Below, piece by piece: positions 43,286 through 51,657 of a DNA stretch of 64,000 bases. The notes beneath the pieces are model-generated. The model ran no database searches and was not told where the DNA came from. It saw only the letters and a program-made list of their open reading frames with translations. The stretch is from Acidaminococcus timonensis. GTDB lineage: Bacteria; Bacillota; Negativicutes; Acidaminococcales; Acidaminococcaceae. Location of the stretch: the NCBI RefSeq assembly GCF_900106585.1, contig NZ_FNWH01000006.1, positions 434,001 to 498,000 on the forward strand, in the 5' to 3' direction. Each line of letters opens with the position of its first letter. Position 1 is the stretch's first letter. The position numbers and the translations under genes were made by a program.

Positions 43286-43594
43286 ATACTTTTTAAAGAA
43301 AGCAATCAAAACTTCACATCCCTTTGTGAAATCTGATGATGGGAAAGAGTACTTTTTGACGAGCTCATGCAGAGAGCCGGTGGGTGGTGCGAACCGGTTG
43401 GGACCCAGGAAGGAAAATCCTCCCGGAAGAGAAGCGCTGAAGCAGGTCATTAAGCGCGTACGGCTGATCCCCGTTACAGGAAACGCGTATGTTGGTACGT
43501 TGCAAGTGTCCATGGGCAGCAATGCCTGTGGGAATCAGGGTGGTAACGCGGACTTTTCAAATCCGTCCCTTCTTTTGGAGGGGCGGATTTTTTG
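43286..43594 (+). promoter_or_regulatory. T-box riboswitch leader
   Basis: The leader has the expected elements in order. First come a GAGTA motif (about 43347) and AGAGAGCCGGTGG with GCGAACCGGT (43372-43401), the distal part of Stem I. A CCCGTTA element follows (about 43472-43478), then the T-box AGGGTGGTAACGCG (43537-43550). An intrinsic terminator follows (AATCCGTCCC...GGGGCGGATT, then T6). GGA and AGGG of the T-box can instead pair with TCC and CCCT of the terminator's 5' arm, giving the antiterminator. TGGT in the bulge implies a tRNA with A at position 73. The specifier codon could not be assigned with confidence. Confidence 0.9.
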
Positions 43595-43623
43595 ATTGCA
43601 AAAAGAGAGAGGGGTCTTATGCA

Positions 43624-44634
43624 ATGAGTTTGAAAACCGTTTGTAAAATGATTGGCAAGTATTTCGGGGTGATCGCCCTGGTGTTCCTGGGCATCGGGCT
43701 GACCGAACCCCATGCTTTTTCCTGGGTGCTGGGCAAGGCCCATGGGGTCTCCATCCTGAGCGTGATGCTGGGAATCATCATGTTCGGTATGGGCATGACC
43801 ACCAGCCTGCATGACTTCGCCCTGGTGCTGAAGCAGCCCAGGAACATCTTCTTCGGTGTCTGCGCCCAGTACTTCGTGATGCCTTTCCTGGCCTTCTGCC
43901 TGTCCAAGGCCTTCCATCTGGATCCGGCCCTGACCGTGGGCGTGGTCCTGGTAGGGACCTGCCCCGGCGGCACCAGCTCCAACGTGATCACCTTCATGAG
44001 CCATGGGGATGTTCCTTTCTCCGTGACCATGACCAGCTGTTCCACGGTGCTGTCGCCCATCATGACTCCGCTGTTGACCTATCTGATCATCGGCAAGCAG
44101 ATCTCCTTTGATCCGGTGGGCATGTTCGTTTCCATCCTGCAGATCGTGTTCTTCCCCATCGCTGTTGGTCTGGCTGTGAAGAACTTCTTCCCGAAATTCG
44201 CCAAGGAAGCCATCGATTATCTGCCGGCTGTATCCTCTCTGGTAATCTCCTTCCTGATCGCCGGAATCATCGGTGCCAGCCGCAACGCCATCCTGAACAG
44301 CGCCGGTGTCATCCTGCTGGTGGTGATCCTGCACAACGTGCTGGGCTATGTACTGGGCTTTGCCATCGGTAAGGCAACCGGCATGAACTGGAGACAGATG
44401 GTGGCCCTGTCCATCGAAGTGGGGATGCAGAACTCCGGACTGGCAACGGGCCTGGCCAAAGCCCATTTCGCTTCCATGCCCATGGCTGGCGTACCCGGTG
44501 CCATCTTCAGTGCCTGGCACAACATCTCCGGTGCGGTGCTGGCCTATGTGTACAGCAACTATCTGAATAAGCGGTTCGATTCTGAATTCGAAGAAGAACT
44601 GGAACCGGAAGTAGCGGCGGTGAGAGCAAAATAA
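43624..44634 (+). CDS. BASS family (bile acid:Na+ symporter superfamily) transporter under T-box control
   Basis: A 336-residue membrane protein with about ten helices. BASS hallmarks are GIIMFGMGMTTSLHDFALVL, PFLAFCLSK, VGTCPGGTSSNVITFMS and the helix-9 region SIEVGMQNSGLATGLA. Bacterial members carry substrates such as pantoate or other organic acids with Na+. The T-box leader implies expression rises when one amino acid's tRNA is uncharged, so the cargo is probably that amino acid, its 2-oxo acid or a precursor. ATG at 43624 follows GAGAGGGG. IS3 copy 2 begins 30 bp after the stop. Confidence 0.9.
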   Translation: MSLKTVCKMIGKYFGVIALVFLGIGLTEPHAFSWVLGKAHGVSILSVMLGIIMFGMGMTTSLHDFALVLKQPRNIFFGVCAQYFVMPFLAFCLSKAFHLDPALTVGVVLVGTCPGGTSSNVITFMSHGDVPFSVTMTSCSTVLSPIMTPLLTYLIIGKQISFDPVGMFVSILQIVFFPIAVGLAVKNFFPKFAKEAIDYLPAVSSLVISFLIAGIIGASRNAILNSAGVILLVVILHNVLGYVLGFAIGKATGMNWRQMVALSIEVGMQNSGLATGLAKAHFASMPMAGVPGAIFSAWHNISGAVLAYVYSNYLNKRFDSEFEEELEPEVAAVRAK

Positions 44635-44719
44635 AAAGAAAAAGGACTGCCGTTACTGGCAGTTGAGCTGACCCCCAATTGTTAGACCAAAAATCTAACA
44701 ATTGGGGGTTAGTTTTTTT

Positions 44720-45298
44720 ATGGCAAGACACAGCTATGAATTTAAGAAAAAAATAGTACTGGAATACTTGAACAGTGACAAAGGGTGTATTTCTATTTCA
44801 CGTAAATATGGGATGGCAAGTAGCAGCCAGCTGCTAAAGTGGGCTGCTGCTTACAAGGCATTTGGAGATAATGGTCTGAAGAGATCTCGCTCTCAAAAAA
44901 TATACTCTTTCAAAGAAAAACTTTCTGTGGTAGAGTCTTACTTAACAAATGAAATCTCATATCAGGAATTGGCAATTCGTGTAGGAATCAACAATCCGTC
45001 ATTGATTTCCAGATGGGTCAATGAATTTAAAATTGCGGGGCCGGATGCGTTACGGTCACATAAAAAAGGTAGGAAAAAGACTTTGAGCCAATCAAAACCC
45101 AAAAAAACAGATACCCAGGTTCAACAACCGATGGTCAACATCAGTGTGGAACATGTCCAGGAGTTAGAGAATGAAAACCTTAAACTCCGAATAGAGAATG
45201 CTTTTTTAAAAGAACTGAGGAGACTGCGTTTAGAGGACGAAGCAAAAATGAGAGAGTTGCGAAAATCATCTCCAGTCTCCGAGGATCATTCAAGTTGA
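44720..45298 (+). CDS. IS3-family transposase OrfA (copy 2)
   Basis: 192 residues, identical to the OrfA at 13952-14530. It has tandem helix-turn-helix regions and a C-terminal leucine-zipper-like stretch. The start ATG follows the left-end hairpin and T7 run. T_TTT_TTA at 45202-45208 is the predicted -1 slip site. Identity of the two copies means recent transposition or gene conversion. Confidence 0.93.
   Translation: MARHSYEFKKKIVLEYLNSDKGCISISRKYGMASSSQLLKWAAAYKAFGDNGLKRSRSQKIYSFKEKLSVVESYLTNEISYQELAIRVGINNPSLISRWVNEFKIAGPDALRSHKKGRKKTLSQSKPKKTDTQVQQPMVNISVEHVQELENENLKLRIENAFLKELRRLRLEDEAKMRELRKSSPVSEDHSS
45202..45208 (+). other. Predicted -1 ribosomal frameshift site in IS copy 2
   Basis: The same T_TTT_TTA heptamer as at 14434-14440, with the -1 frame open into orfB. 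Confidence 0.65.
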
Positions 45299-46140
45299 AA
45301 GACATTCTCTCCTATACGCAAATGCCCAAAGCAACCTATATGTACTGGCAGAAACGGTTTGACCGCGAGAATCCAGACCAGGAAGTAGAGGAGAAAATAC
45401 AGGAAATCCGCAGCCAGCATAAAGATTATGGATACCGTCGCATGACCGGTGAGCTAAAGAACCAAGGGATTTGCGTGAACAAGAAGAAAGTTCAACGTAT
45501 CATGCAGAAACTGAGCCTTCAGGTAACATCTTTTACCCGGAAGAGCCGTAAATACAGCTCCTATAAGGGTAAGGTAGGAACCATTGCTCCAAATAGGATA
45601 CATCGTCGTTTTGAGACGAATATCCCTCACCAGAAGATTACGACCGACACTTCAGAATTCAAATACTATGAAGCAGATTCACAGGGACATTTGACTCTGC
45701 GCAAGCTTTATCTGGATCCTTTCCTGGACATGTTCAATAATGAAATCATCAGCTATGGAATAGCCAAATATCCTTCGGCTAACAGCATACTGGAAGCTCA
45801 AGCCAAAGCAATCAAAATTACTGCTGATTGTCCGTATCGAAGAACATTTCACTCCGATCAGGGCTGGGCATACCAAATGAAATTCTATACCAAAAGACTA
45901 AAAAACGAACGAATTTTTCAGAGCATGTCTCGAAAAGGCAACTGTCATGATAACGCTGTAATGGAAAACTTCTTCGGCTTACTGAAGCAGGAAATATATT
46001 ACGGAGTGACCTACTACAGCTACAAAGAATTAAAAGGCGCTATCGAACGATACATCAAATACTATAACGAGCAAAGAATCAAGGAAAAACTGGGCTGGAA
46101 AAGTCCTGTTCAATACAGGCTTTCCTTGCAGGCAGCATAA
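45295..46140 (+). CDS. IS3-family transposase OrfB, DDE integrase (copy 2)
   Basis: 281 residues, identical to the OrfB at 14527-15372, with the DDE residues in TTDTSEF, FHSDQGW and ENFFGLLKQE. It overlaps orfA by 4 bp in the -1 frame. It is probably produced as an OrfAB fusion through frameshifting. The frame is intact. Confidence 0.93.
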   Translation: MKDILSYTQMPKATYMYWQKRFDRENPDQEVEEKIQEIRSQHKDYGYRRMTGELKNQGICVNKKKVQRIMQKLSLQVTSFTRKSRKYSSYKGKVGTIAPNRIHRRFETNIPHQKITTDTSEFKYYEADSQGHLTLRKLYLDPFLDMFNNEIISYGIAKYPSANSILEAQAKAIKITADCPYRRTFHSDQGWAYQMKFYTKRLKNERIFQSMSRKGNCHDNAVMENFFGLLKQEIYYGVTYYSYKELKGAIERYIKYYNEQRIKEKLGWKSPVQYRLSLQAA

Positions 46141-46143
46141 AAA

Positions 46144-46175
46144 AGTAACGAGACGGTAAAAACCATCTCGTTACT
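46144..46175 (+). terminator. Hairpin at the 3' end of IS copy 2
   Basis: GTAACGAGACGG/CCATCTCGTTAC, as in copy 1. Confidence 0.55.
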
Positions 46176-46202
46176 AAGGTCTAACTTTTTGGGGTCACAT
46201 CA

Positions 46203-46231
46203 AGGGACTGTTTTGAACAGTCCCTTTTTTT
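46203..46231 (+). terminator. Terminator immediately after IS copy 2
   Basis: AGGGACTG pairs with CAGTCCCT and is followed by T7. It begins at the first base outside the element. The following 46232-46342 region is A/T-rich with no clear promoter hexamer pair. Confidence 0.8.
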
Positions 46232-46342
46232 ATAGCAAAAACCCCATAAAAATGATAAAATTATAAATTACAGATGTAAGTATTGAAACAAATTGAGAGG
46301 GAATGGGGGCCCTTTTTTCTGCCCCTTTTGAAGGAGAATGGA

Positions 46343-48808
46343 ATGGAACGCAAAGATCTTGAATTACTGGCACCGGCCGGCACCTGGGAAGCCCTGGAGG
46401 CCGCTGTCTTCGCCGGCGCGGACGCGGTGTATCTGGGAGGCAGCCACTTCGGCGCCCGGGCTTATGCGGATAACTTCGGCCCCGAGGAAATGACCCGGGC
46501 CGTCCGTTTTGCCCACCTGCATGGGGTGCGGATCTACGTCACCGTAAATACCCTGGTGGATGACGAGGAACTGCCTGCAGTGGGGGAATACCTGTGCTTT
46601 CTGAGCAACATCGGGGTGGACGGCATCATCGTCCAGGATATGGGCATCATCCGGATTGCCCGGAAGGTGGCACCGGAACTGCCGCTGCACGCCAGCACCC
46701 AGATGACGGTGACCAACTCTGCCGGGGTCATGTTCACCTACCACAATGGCATGGCCCAGGCCGTGCCTGCCCGGGAAACCAGCCTGAAGGACCTGAAGAC
46801 CATCTGCACCAGGACTCCCAGCAAGATCGAGAATTTCATGCACGGGGCCCTGTGCATCTGCTACAGCGGCCAGTGCCTCATGAGCAGCCTGATCGGGGGC
46901 CGCAGCGGCAACCGGGGCCGTTGTGCCCAGCCCTGCCGCCTGCCCTATACCCTGATCAATCAGGATGGCAAAGACATGCTGGCCAAAGTGGATGCAGGCC
47001 ATTATCTGCTTTCTCCCAAGGACCTGAATACCCTGGACATCCTGCCCCAGCTGATCCAGACCGGGGTGAAGAGTTTCAAGATCGAGGGACGGATGAAGCG
47101 GCCGGAATACGTGGCTGTGGTGACGGACATCTACCGCCGGGCTTTCGACAGCTATATCGAGGGGCATTACCATGTGCCTGCAGAGGATAAGCAGAACATC
47201 GAACAGATCTTCAACCGGGACTTCACCACGGCGTACATGGTGGGCCGTCCGGGCCGCACCATGATGAGCGACCGGCGTCCCAACAACCGGGGCGTGCTCA
47301 TCGGCCGGGTACAGTCCCTGGCCAAAGACCATACCACCGGCACTGTGAAGCTGGACAAGGACCTGCATCTGGGTGACGGCCTGGAATTCTGGGTCAGCGT
47401 GGGCGGCCGGGTAGGCACCACTGTGGAACACATGAAGGTGAACGGCAAAGAGGTGCCTGTAGCCCGGGCCGGCAGCGTGGTGACCATCCCCGTACCCCGG
47501 GGCATCCGTCTGAACGACCGGGTGTTCCGCACCTACGACAACCAGCTGATGCAGTATGCAGCCCAGTTCTTCGGCGAAGACCACAAGAAACGGATCCCCC
47601 TGTACTTCCAGGTGACGGCCCATCTGGGCCAGCCTATGGAGATCACGGCCACGGACGAAGAGGGGAACCAGGGGAAGGCCCTGACCGGCTTCATCGTGGA
47701 AAAAGCCCGGAAGCATGCCCTGGACCAGGCCGCTGTGAAAAAACAGGTGGACCGGCTGGGGACCACGGAATTCTCCCTGGGAGAACTGACCTGCCACCTG
47801 GATGAAGGGGTCATGGTACCCATGAGCGAAATCAACGAAGCCCGCCGGGCTGCCGTGGACGAACTGACGGAAAAACGGCTGGCCGCATTCCTGCCGCCCC
47901 GGAAGAAGGCTGTATGGCACAACAGCGTGCTGGACCAGCGGGTGAACCACGGCCAGCGCAAGCACAGCGAGCTCAGCGTCCACGTGGATACCCTGGAAAA
48001 GGCCAAGGTGGCCCTGGAAGCCGGTGCCGATGTGCTGATTCTCGGCGGCGACAGCTATACCCTGCCGCTCCTCACCCTGGACGACTACAAGACCATCGCC
48101 GGCTGGGTGCGGAATAAAGGAAAGAAGTGGCTGGCAGCCACCAGCCGGATCGTCAGCGAAGGCCAGCTGAAGTATTACCAGAATGCCCTGGCCCAGTGGG
48201 CGGCTCTGGAACCGGACGCCATCCTGATTGCCAATAACGGCCTGGTGGAAATGGCCCGGGATACCGGGGCTCCCCTGTGGCTGGATTACAATATGAATAC
48301 GTTCAACAGCCAGAGCATCCTGTTCTGGCAGGAACAGGGCTTTTCCGGCATCACCCTGTCGCCGGAGCTGACCCTGCAGCAGGTAAGCGGCCTGGTAAAG
48401 AAGAGCCCGCTGCCCCTGGAATGCCTGGCGGAAGGGGCCCTGGAGATGATGGTCAGCGAATACTGCGTGGAAGGCAGCTTCCTGGGTCATCTGGATAAAG
48501 GGTCCTGCAGCTTCAAGTGCAAAGAACCGGGCTTTCTGGAAGACCGGAAGAAGGAACGGTTCCCCCTGAAGCAGGACCAGTTCGGCCGGATGCATGTGCT
48601 GAACGGCCATCCGCTGTCCATGCTGGCCAACGTGTCCGAAATGGAAAAGGCGGGTATCGCCCGGCTGCGCATGGATTGCCGCAGTTACTCGGCGGAAGAG
48701 CTGGGTGAGCTGGTGGCCCTGTACCGGGGCGTGCTGGACGGGGAGACGAAGGTGGAAGAGAATCGTCCCCACACCACCCGAGGCCATTATTTCAGAGGGG
48801 TCCTGTAA
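46343..48808 (+). CDS. U32 family peptidase/RNA hydroxylase-like protein with DUF3656 domain
   Basis: An 821-residue protein. The N-terminal U32 domain has LLAPAGTWEALEAAVFAGADAVYLGG, HASTQMTVTNSAG and the cysteine cluster CICYSGQC...GNRGRCAQPCR (about residues 170-195), the probable Fe-S or metal site. GVKSFKIEGRMKRPEYV follows, then DUF3656 (about 380-500) and a second barrel-like part ending in a Cys-containing region (CSFKCKEPG). Relatives include RlhA, which hydroxylates 23S rRNA, and collagenase-annotated proteases; the former role is more likely. ATG at 46343 is 6 nt from AAGGAG. It lies 15 bp before mutS2. Confidence 0.88.
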   Translation: MERKDLELLAPAGTWEALEAAVFAGADAVYLGGSHFGARAYADNFGPEEMTRAVRFAHLHGVRIYVTVNTLVDDEELPAVGEYLCFLSNIGVDGIIVQDMGIIRIARKVAPELPLHASTQMTVTNSAGVMFTYHNGMAQAVPARETSLKDLKTICTRTPSKIENFMHGALCICYSGQCLMSSLIGGRSGNRGRCAQPCRLPYTLINQDGKDMLAKVDAGHYLLSPKDLNTLDILPQLIQTGVKSFKIEGRMKRPEYVAVVTDIYRRAFDSYIEGHYHVPAEDKQNIEQIFNRDFTTAYMVGRPGRTMMSDRRPNNRGVLIGRVQSLAKDHTTGTVKLDKDLHLGDGLEFWVSVGGRVGTTVEHMKVNGKEVPVARAGSVVTIPVPRGIRLNDRVFRTYDNQLMQYAAQFFGEDHKKRIPLYFQVTAHLGQPMEITATDEEGNQGKALTGFIVEKARKHALDQAAVKKQVDRLGTTEFSLGELTCHLDEGVMVPMSEINEARRAAVDELTEKRLAAFLPPRKKAVWHNSVLDQRVNHGQRKHSELSVHVDTLEKAKVALEAGADVLILGGDSYTLPLLTLDDYKTIAGWVRNKGKKWLAATSRIVSEGQLKYYQNALAQWAALEPDAILIANNGLVEMARDTGAPLWLDYNMNTFNSQSILFWQEQGFSGITLSPELTLQQVSGLVKKSPLPLECLAEGALEMMVSEYCVEGSFLGHLDKGSCSFKCKEPGFLEDRKKERFPLKQDQFGRMHVLNGHPLSMLANVSEMEKAGIARLRMDCRSYSAEELGELVALYRGVLDGETKVEENRPHTTRGHYFRGVL

Positions 48809-48823
48809 ATAGAAGGAGTTTGT

Positions 48824-51196
48824 ATGGCAAAATTTGCAGTCAATACATTGGAATTCGATAAGGTGAAGGCCATGCTGGCGGAGCAGGCCGGCACCTCTCT
48901 GGGGCAGAAACTGGCCCTGGACCTGGTCAGCTCCAGCCGGTTCGAACAGGTGAAACTGGCCCAGGAGGAAACTGCTGAAGCCGTGCAGCTGCTGGACGAG
49001 GGCCGGCGCCTGCCCCTGGGGGGCATCACGGATATCAGCCCCCTGGTGAAGCGCACCAAGGTGGGTAGCATCCTGGAACCGGAAGACTTCAAGGCCATCG
49101 GTGACGCCATCGACGGCATCCGCAGTCTGAAACAGTTTTTAACGGAAGACACGGAAAACGCGCCGGCTCTGCGGGACTACGGCCCCCAGCTGGGGGATTT
49201 TTCCAGGCTGAGCAAGCAGCTGTCCAGCGCCCTGGACGAAAAGGGCAACATCAAGGACAATGCTTCTGTGAAGCTGCAGGGGCTGCGCATGGGCATCCTG
49301 GCCGCCAAGAACCGGGTGAAGGACAAGCTCAACAGCCTGCTCCACGACCCCATGAACCAGAAATACTTCCAGGACGCCCTGGTGACCATGCGGGAAGACC
49401 GGTACGTGATTCCCATCAAACAGGAATACCGGCTGAACTTCCCCGGGGTTGTCCACGACCAGAGCTCCAGCGGAGCCACCCTGTTTGTGGAACCCATGGC
49501 TGTGGTGAACCTGAACAACGACATCAAGAAATATATGCTGGAAGAACAGGCTGAAGTGGAACGGATCCTGCGCACCCTGACCGGGCACGTGGGCAGCGAA
49601 GCGGACAACATCCTGGAATCCCTGGGGGTAGTGGCCCAGATCGACCTGATCGGCGCCAAGGCCAACCTGGCCCAGAAGCTCCACTGCTGCCGGCCCATGA
49701 TGATCCTTCAGCAGAGGGTCCGCATCACCAAAGGCCGCCATCCCCTGCTGGACCAGAACCGGGTGGTGCCCCTGGACATCAACCTGGGGGACGATTTCAC
49801 CACGCTCCTGATCACCGGGCCCAATACCGGTGGTAAGACCGTGGCCCTGAAGACCGTGGGCCTGTTCGCCCTGATGGCCCAGGCCGGGATGTTCGTGCCG
49901 GCAGCGGAAGCCATCCTGCCCGTATTCGGCGGGGTGTATGCGGACATCGGCGACGAGCAGAGCATCGAGCAGAGCCTGTCCACCTTCTCCGGCCATATGA
50001 AGAACATGATCTCCATCCTGAAGGACGTGCGGGAAGGGGACCTGGTGCTGGTGGACGAAGTGTGCGTGGGGACCGACCCCACCGAGGGCGCTGCCCTGGC
50101 CATGGCCATGATCGAGTTCCTGTACAAGAAAAAGGTGCTCACCATCATGACCACCCACTACAGCGAACTGAAGACCTTTGCCTACGAGCATGAGGGCATG
50201 GAGAATGCCAGTGTGGAATTCGATCCGGAGACCCTGCGGCCTACGTACAAGCTGCTCATGGGCGTGCCCGGTTCCTCCAACGCCTTCTACATCAGCAAGC
50301 GGCTGGGCCTGCCCCAGGAGATCCTGGACGAGGCCAGGACGTTCATCGGCGAAGGCCACAGCAACATGGAACGGGTGCTGCAGAACTTGGAAGGGGAACG
50401 GCGGGAATACGAAAGCCGCAAGGACGAAATCGAAAGCCTGCGCCGGGAAGCCGAATACAGGAAGAACCAGCTGGAACAGGAACGGGACAAGCTGGAAAAG
50501 AGCCGGAACGCTATTTTGCGCAAGGCCCGGGAACAGGCCGATGAACTGTACCGGAACGCCCGGCGGGAATCCACCAGCATCCTGAAGGAACTGCGGGCCA
50601 ACCAGGACATGGTGGAAAGCCGCAAGGTGGAACAGCTGGCAGAAATGAGCCGGAAAGTGCTGAACAAGAACTTTAGCATCGACGGCAAGCCCATGCCCGA
50701 GGGCCAGGGCCTGACCAGCGGCAATGCGGCCGTGGGCAAGCGGGTGTATGTGAAGAAACTGGGCCAGAGCGGGGTGATCACCGCCCTGAACGGCAACGAG
50801 GTGCAGGTGCGCATCGGGGTCATGAAGATGAACCTGAAGCTGAAGGACTGCCTGCTGCTGAAAGAGGCTCCCAGCCAGCCGAAGAGCACCCACCGGACCC
50901 TGAAGCGCAGCACCAGCCAGGGCCACAACCTGTTCGTAAAGAAAGCCCAGGATGCCACCGTGCAGATCGATGTGCGCGGCAAGACCGTGGACGAGGCCAT
51001 CCCCTACGTGGACAAGGCCATCGACGATGCCTTGCTGGCCGGTATGGACCGGTTCCGCCTGGTGCACGGCAAAGGCACGGGCATGCTGCGGAAAGGATTG
51101 CTGGAATACCTGAACCAGCATCCCAACGTGAAGAAAACCGAAATGGCACCGCTGAACGAAGGGGGCTTCGGGGCGACCATTGTGTGGGTGAAGTAA
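48824..51196 (+). CDS. mutS2: Endonuclease MutS2
   Basis: A 790-residue MutS-family ATPase without the mismatch-recognition domain. It acts on branched DNA and, in Bacillus, on collided ribosomes. The clamp/lever region (1-300) precedes Walker A GPNTGGKT (residues 332-339), Walker B LVLVDEVCVGTDPTEG and TTHYSELK. A long coiled coil (about 520-620) then leads to the C-terminal Smr domain (about 715-790; LVHGKGTGMLRKGL). Walker B usually reads DELGAGTDP; here VCVG replaces LGAG, leaving the catalytic acidic residues intact. ATG at 48824 follows AGAAGGAG. Confidence 0.95.
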   Translation: MAKFAVNTLEFDKVKAMLAEQAGTSLGQKLALDLVSSSRFEQVKLAQEETAEAVQLLDEGRRLPLGGITDISPLVKRTKVGSILEPEDFKAIGDAIDGIRSLKQFLTEDTENAPALRDYGPQLGDFSRLSKQLSSALDEKGNIKDNASVKLQGLRMGILAAKNRVKDKLNSLLHDPMNQKYFQDALVTMREDRYVIPIKQEYRLNFPGVVHDQSSSGATLFVEPMAVVNLNNDIKKYMLEEQAEVERILRTLTGHVGSEADNILESLGVVAQIDLIGAKANLAQKLHCCRPMMILQQRVRITKGRHPLLDQNRVVPLDINLGDDFTTLLITGPNTGGKTVALKTVGLFALMAQAGMFVPAAEAILPVFGGVYADIGDEQSIEQSLSTFSGHMKNMISILKDVREGDLVLVDEVCVGTDPTEGAALAMAMIEFLYKKKVLTIMTTHYSELKTFAYEHEGMENASVEFDPETLRPTYKLLMGVPGSSNAFYISKRLGLPQEILDEARTFIGEGHSNMERVLQNLEGERREYESRKDEIESLRREAEYRKNQLEQERDKLEKSRNAILRKAREQADELYRNARRESTSILKELRANQDMVESRKVEQLAEMSRKVLNKNFSIDGKPMPEGQGLTSGNAAVGKRVYVKKLGQSGVITALNGNEVQVRIGVMKMNLKLKDCLLLKEAPSQPKSTHRTLKRSTSQGHNLFVKKAQDATVQIDVRGKTVDEAIPYVDKAIDDALLAGMDRFRLVHGKGTGMLRKGLLEYLNQHPNVKKTEMAPLNEGGFGATIVWVK

Positions 51197-51203
51197 AAGA
51201 GAT

Positions 51204-51243
51204 GTCAGACCGCACGCTTGCAGAAAGAAACCAGATGACAGCT
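51204..51243. repeat. GTCAGAT-type heptamer repeat
   Basis: GTCAGAC at 51204, then ACCAGAT and GACAGCT in heptamer register at 51230-51243, with CGCACG/CGTGCG arms around them. The rest of the 282-bp gap holds a TATGCA-TCG-TGCATA palindrome near 51319 and a weak terminator-like stem at 51389-51415. Confidence 0.5.
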
Positions 51244-51434
51244 TGATCGTGCGGAAATCAGTGCAGAGTAAAGAGAAAAATAAATCCAGGTCCCTGCAGG
51301 TGACTTGGGTCTGGACATTTATGCATCGTGCATAGAATCTGGTTCCATTCGTAGGGGCTACCCGTAAGGGGAGACCGTTCCCAGGTCGGCCGGAGGCCTT
51401 CTACACCGGCTTTTTGAAAAAACCAAAAAAGTTG

Positions 51435-51463
51435 TTGACATATAACCCGTTTTCGTGTAGAAT
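51435..51463 (+). promoter_or_regulatory. Promoter of tRNA-Asn
   Basis: TTGACA (51435-51440), 17 bp, TAGAAT (51458-51463), ending 15 bp before the tRNA. Confidence 0.8.
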
Positions 51464-51478
51464 AATCTTCGTTGAGAT

Positions 51479-51553
51479 TCCCCGATAGCTCAATGGTAGA
51501 GCACTCGACTGTTAATCGAGTTGTTGTAAGTTCGAGTCTTACTCGGGGAGCCA
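51479..51553 (+). tRNA. tRNA-Asn (anticodon GUU)
   Basis: 75 nt including encoded CCA. Acceptor TCCCCGA pairs with TCGGGGA, the anticodon stem-loop is CTCGA-CTGTTAA-TCGAG (anticodon GTT), the T arm contains GTTCGAGTC, and the discriminator is G. Confidence 0.97.
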
Positions 51554-51565
51554 TTTGCAGAATAT

Positions 51566-51590
51566 GCCGGACGGATGTCCGGCTTTTTTT
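51566..51590 (+). terminator. Terminator of tRNA-Asn
   Basis: GCCGGAC-GGAT-GTCCGGC followed by T7. Confidence 0.92.
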
Positions 51591-51657
51591 AAATTCATTT
51601 TCAGAGGTTCGCTGGTTCCGGCGCCTGCTGCAAACCGAGAGATATGAGGTGTTTTAT

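Larger units (their letters stand above)
44664..46202 (+). mobile_element. IS3-family insertion sequence (IS150 group), copy 2
   Basis: The same 1539-bp element as at 13896-15434, in the same orientation, with the same terminal inverted repeats and identical encoded proteins. The flanks are AGT (left) and AGG (right), so there is no clean 3-bp target duplication. It lies between the transporter gene and the U32 peptidase gene. Half a terminator-like hairpin is on its left and a complete terminator on its right. Confidence 0.95.

Noticed and set aside
43400-43440. Assigning the T-box specifier codon (AGA, GAG, GAA or AAG in the purine-rich stretch)
   Set aside because: Stem I could not be folded reliably by eye, and a Glu codon would conflict with the A73 inferred from the T-box bulge.
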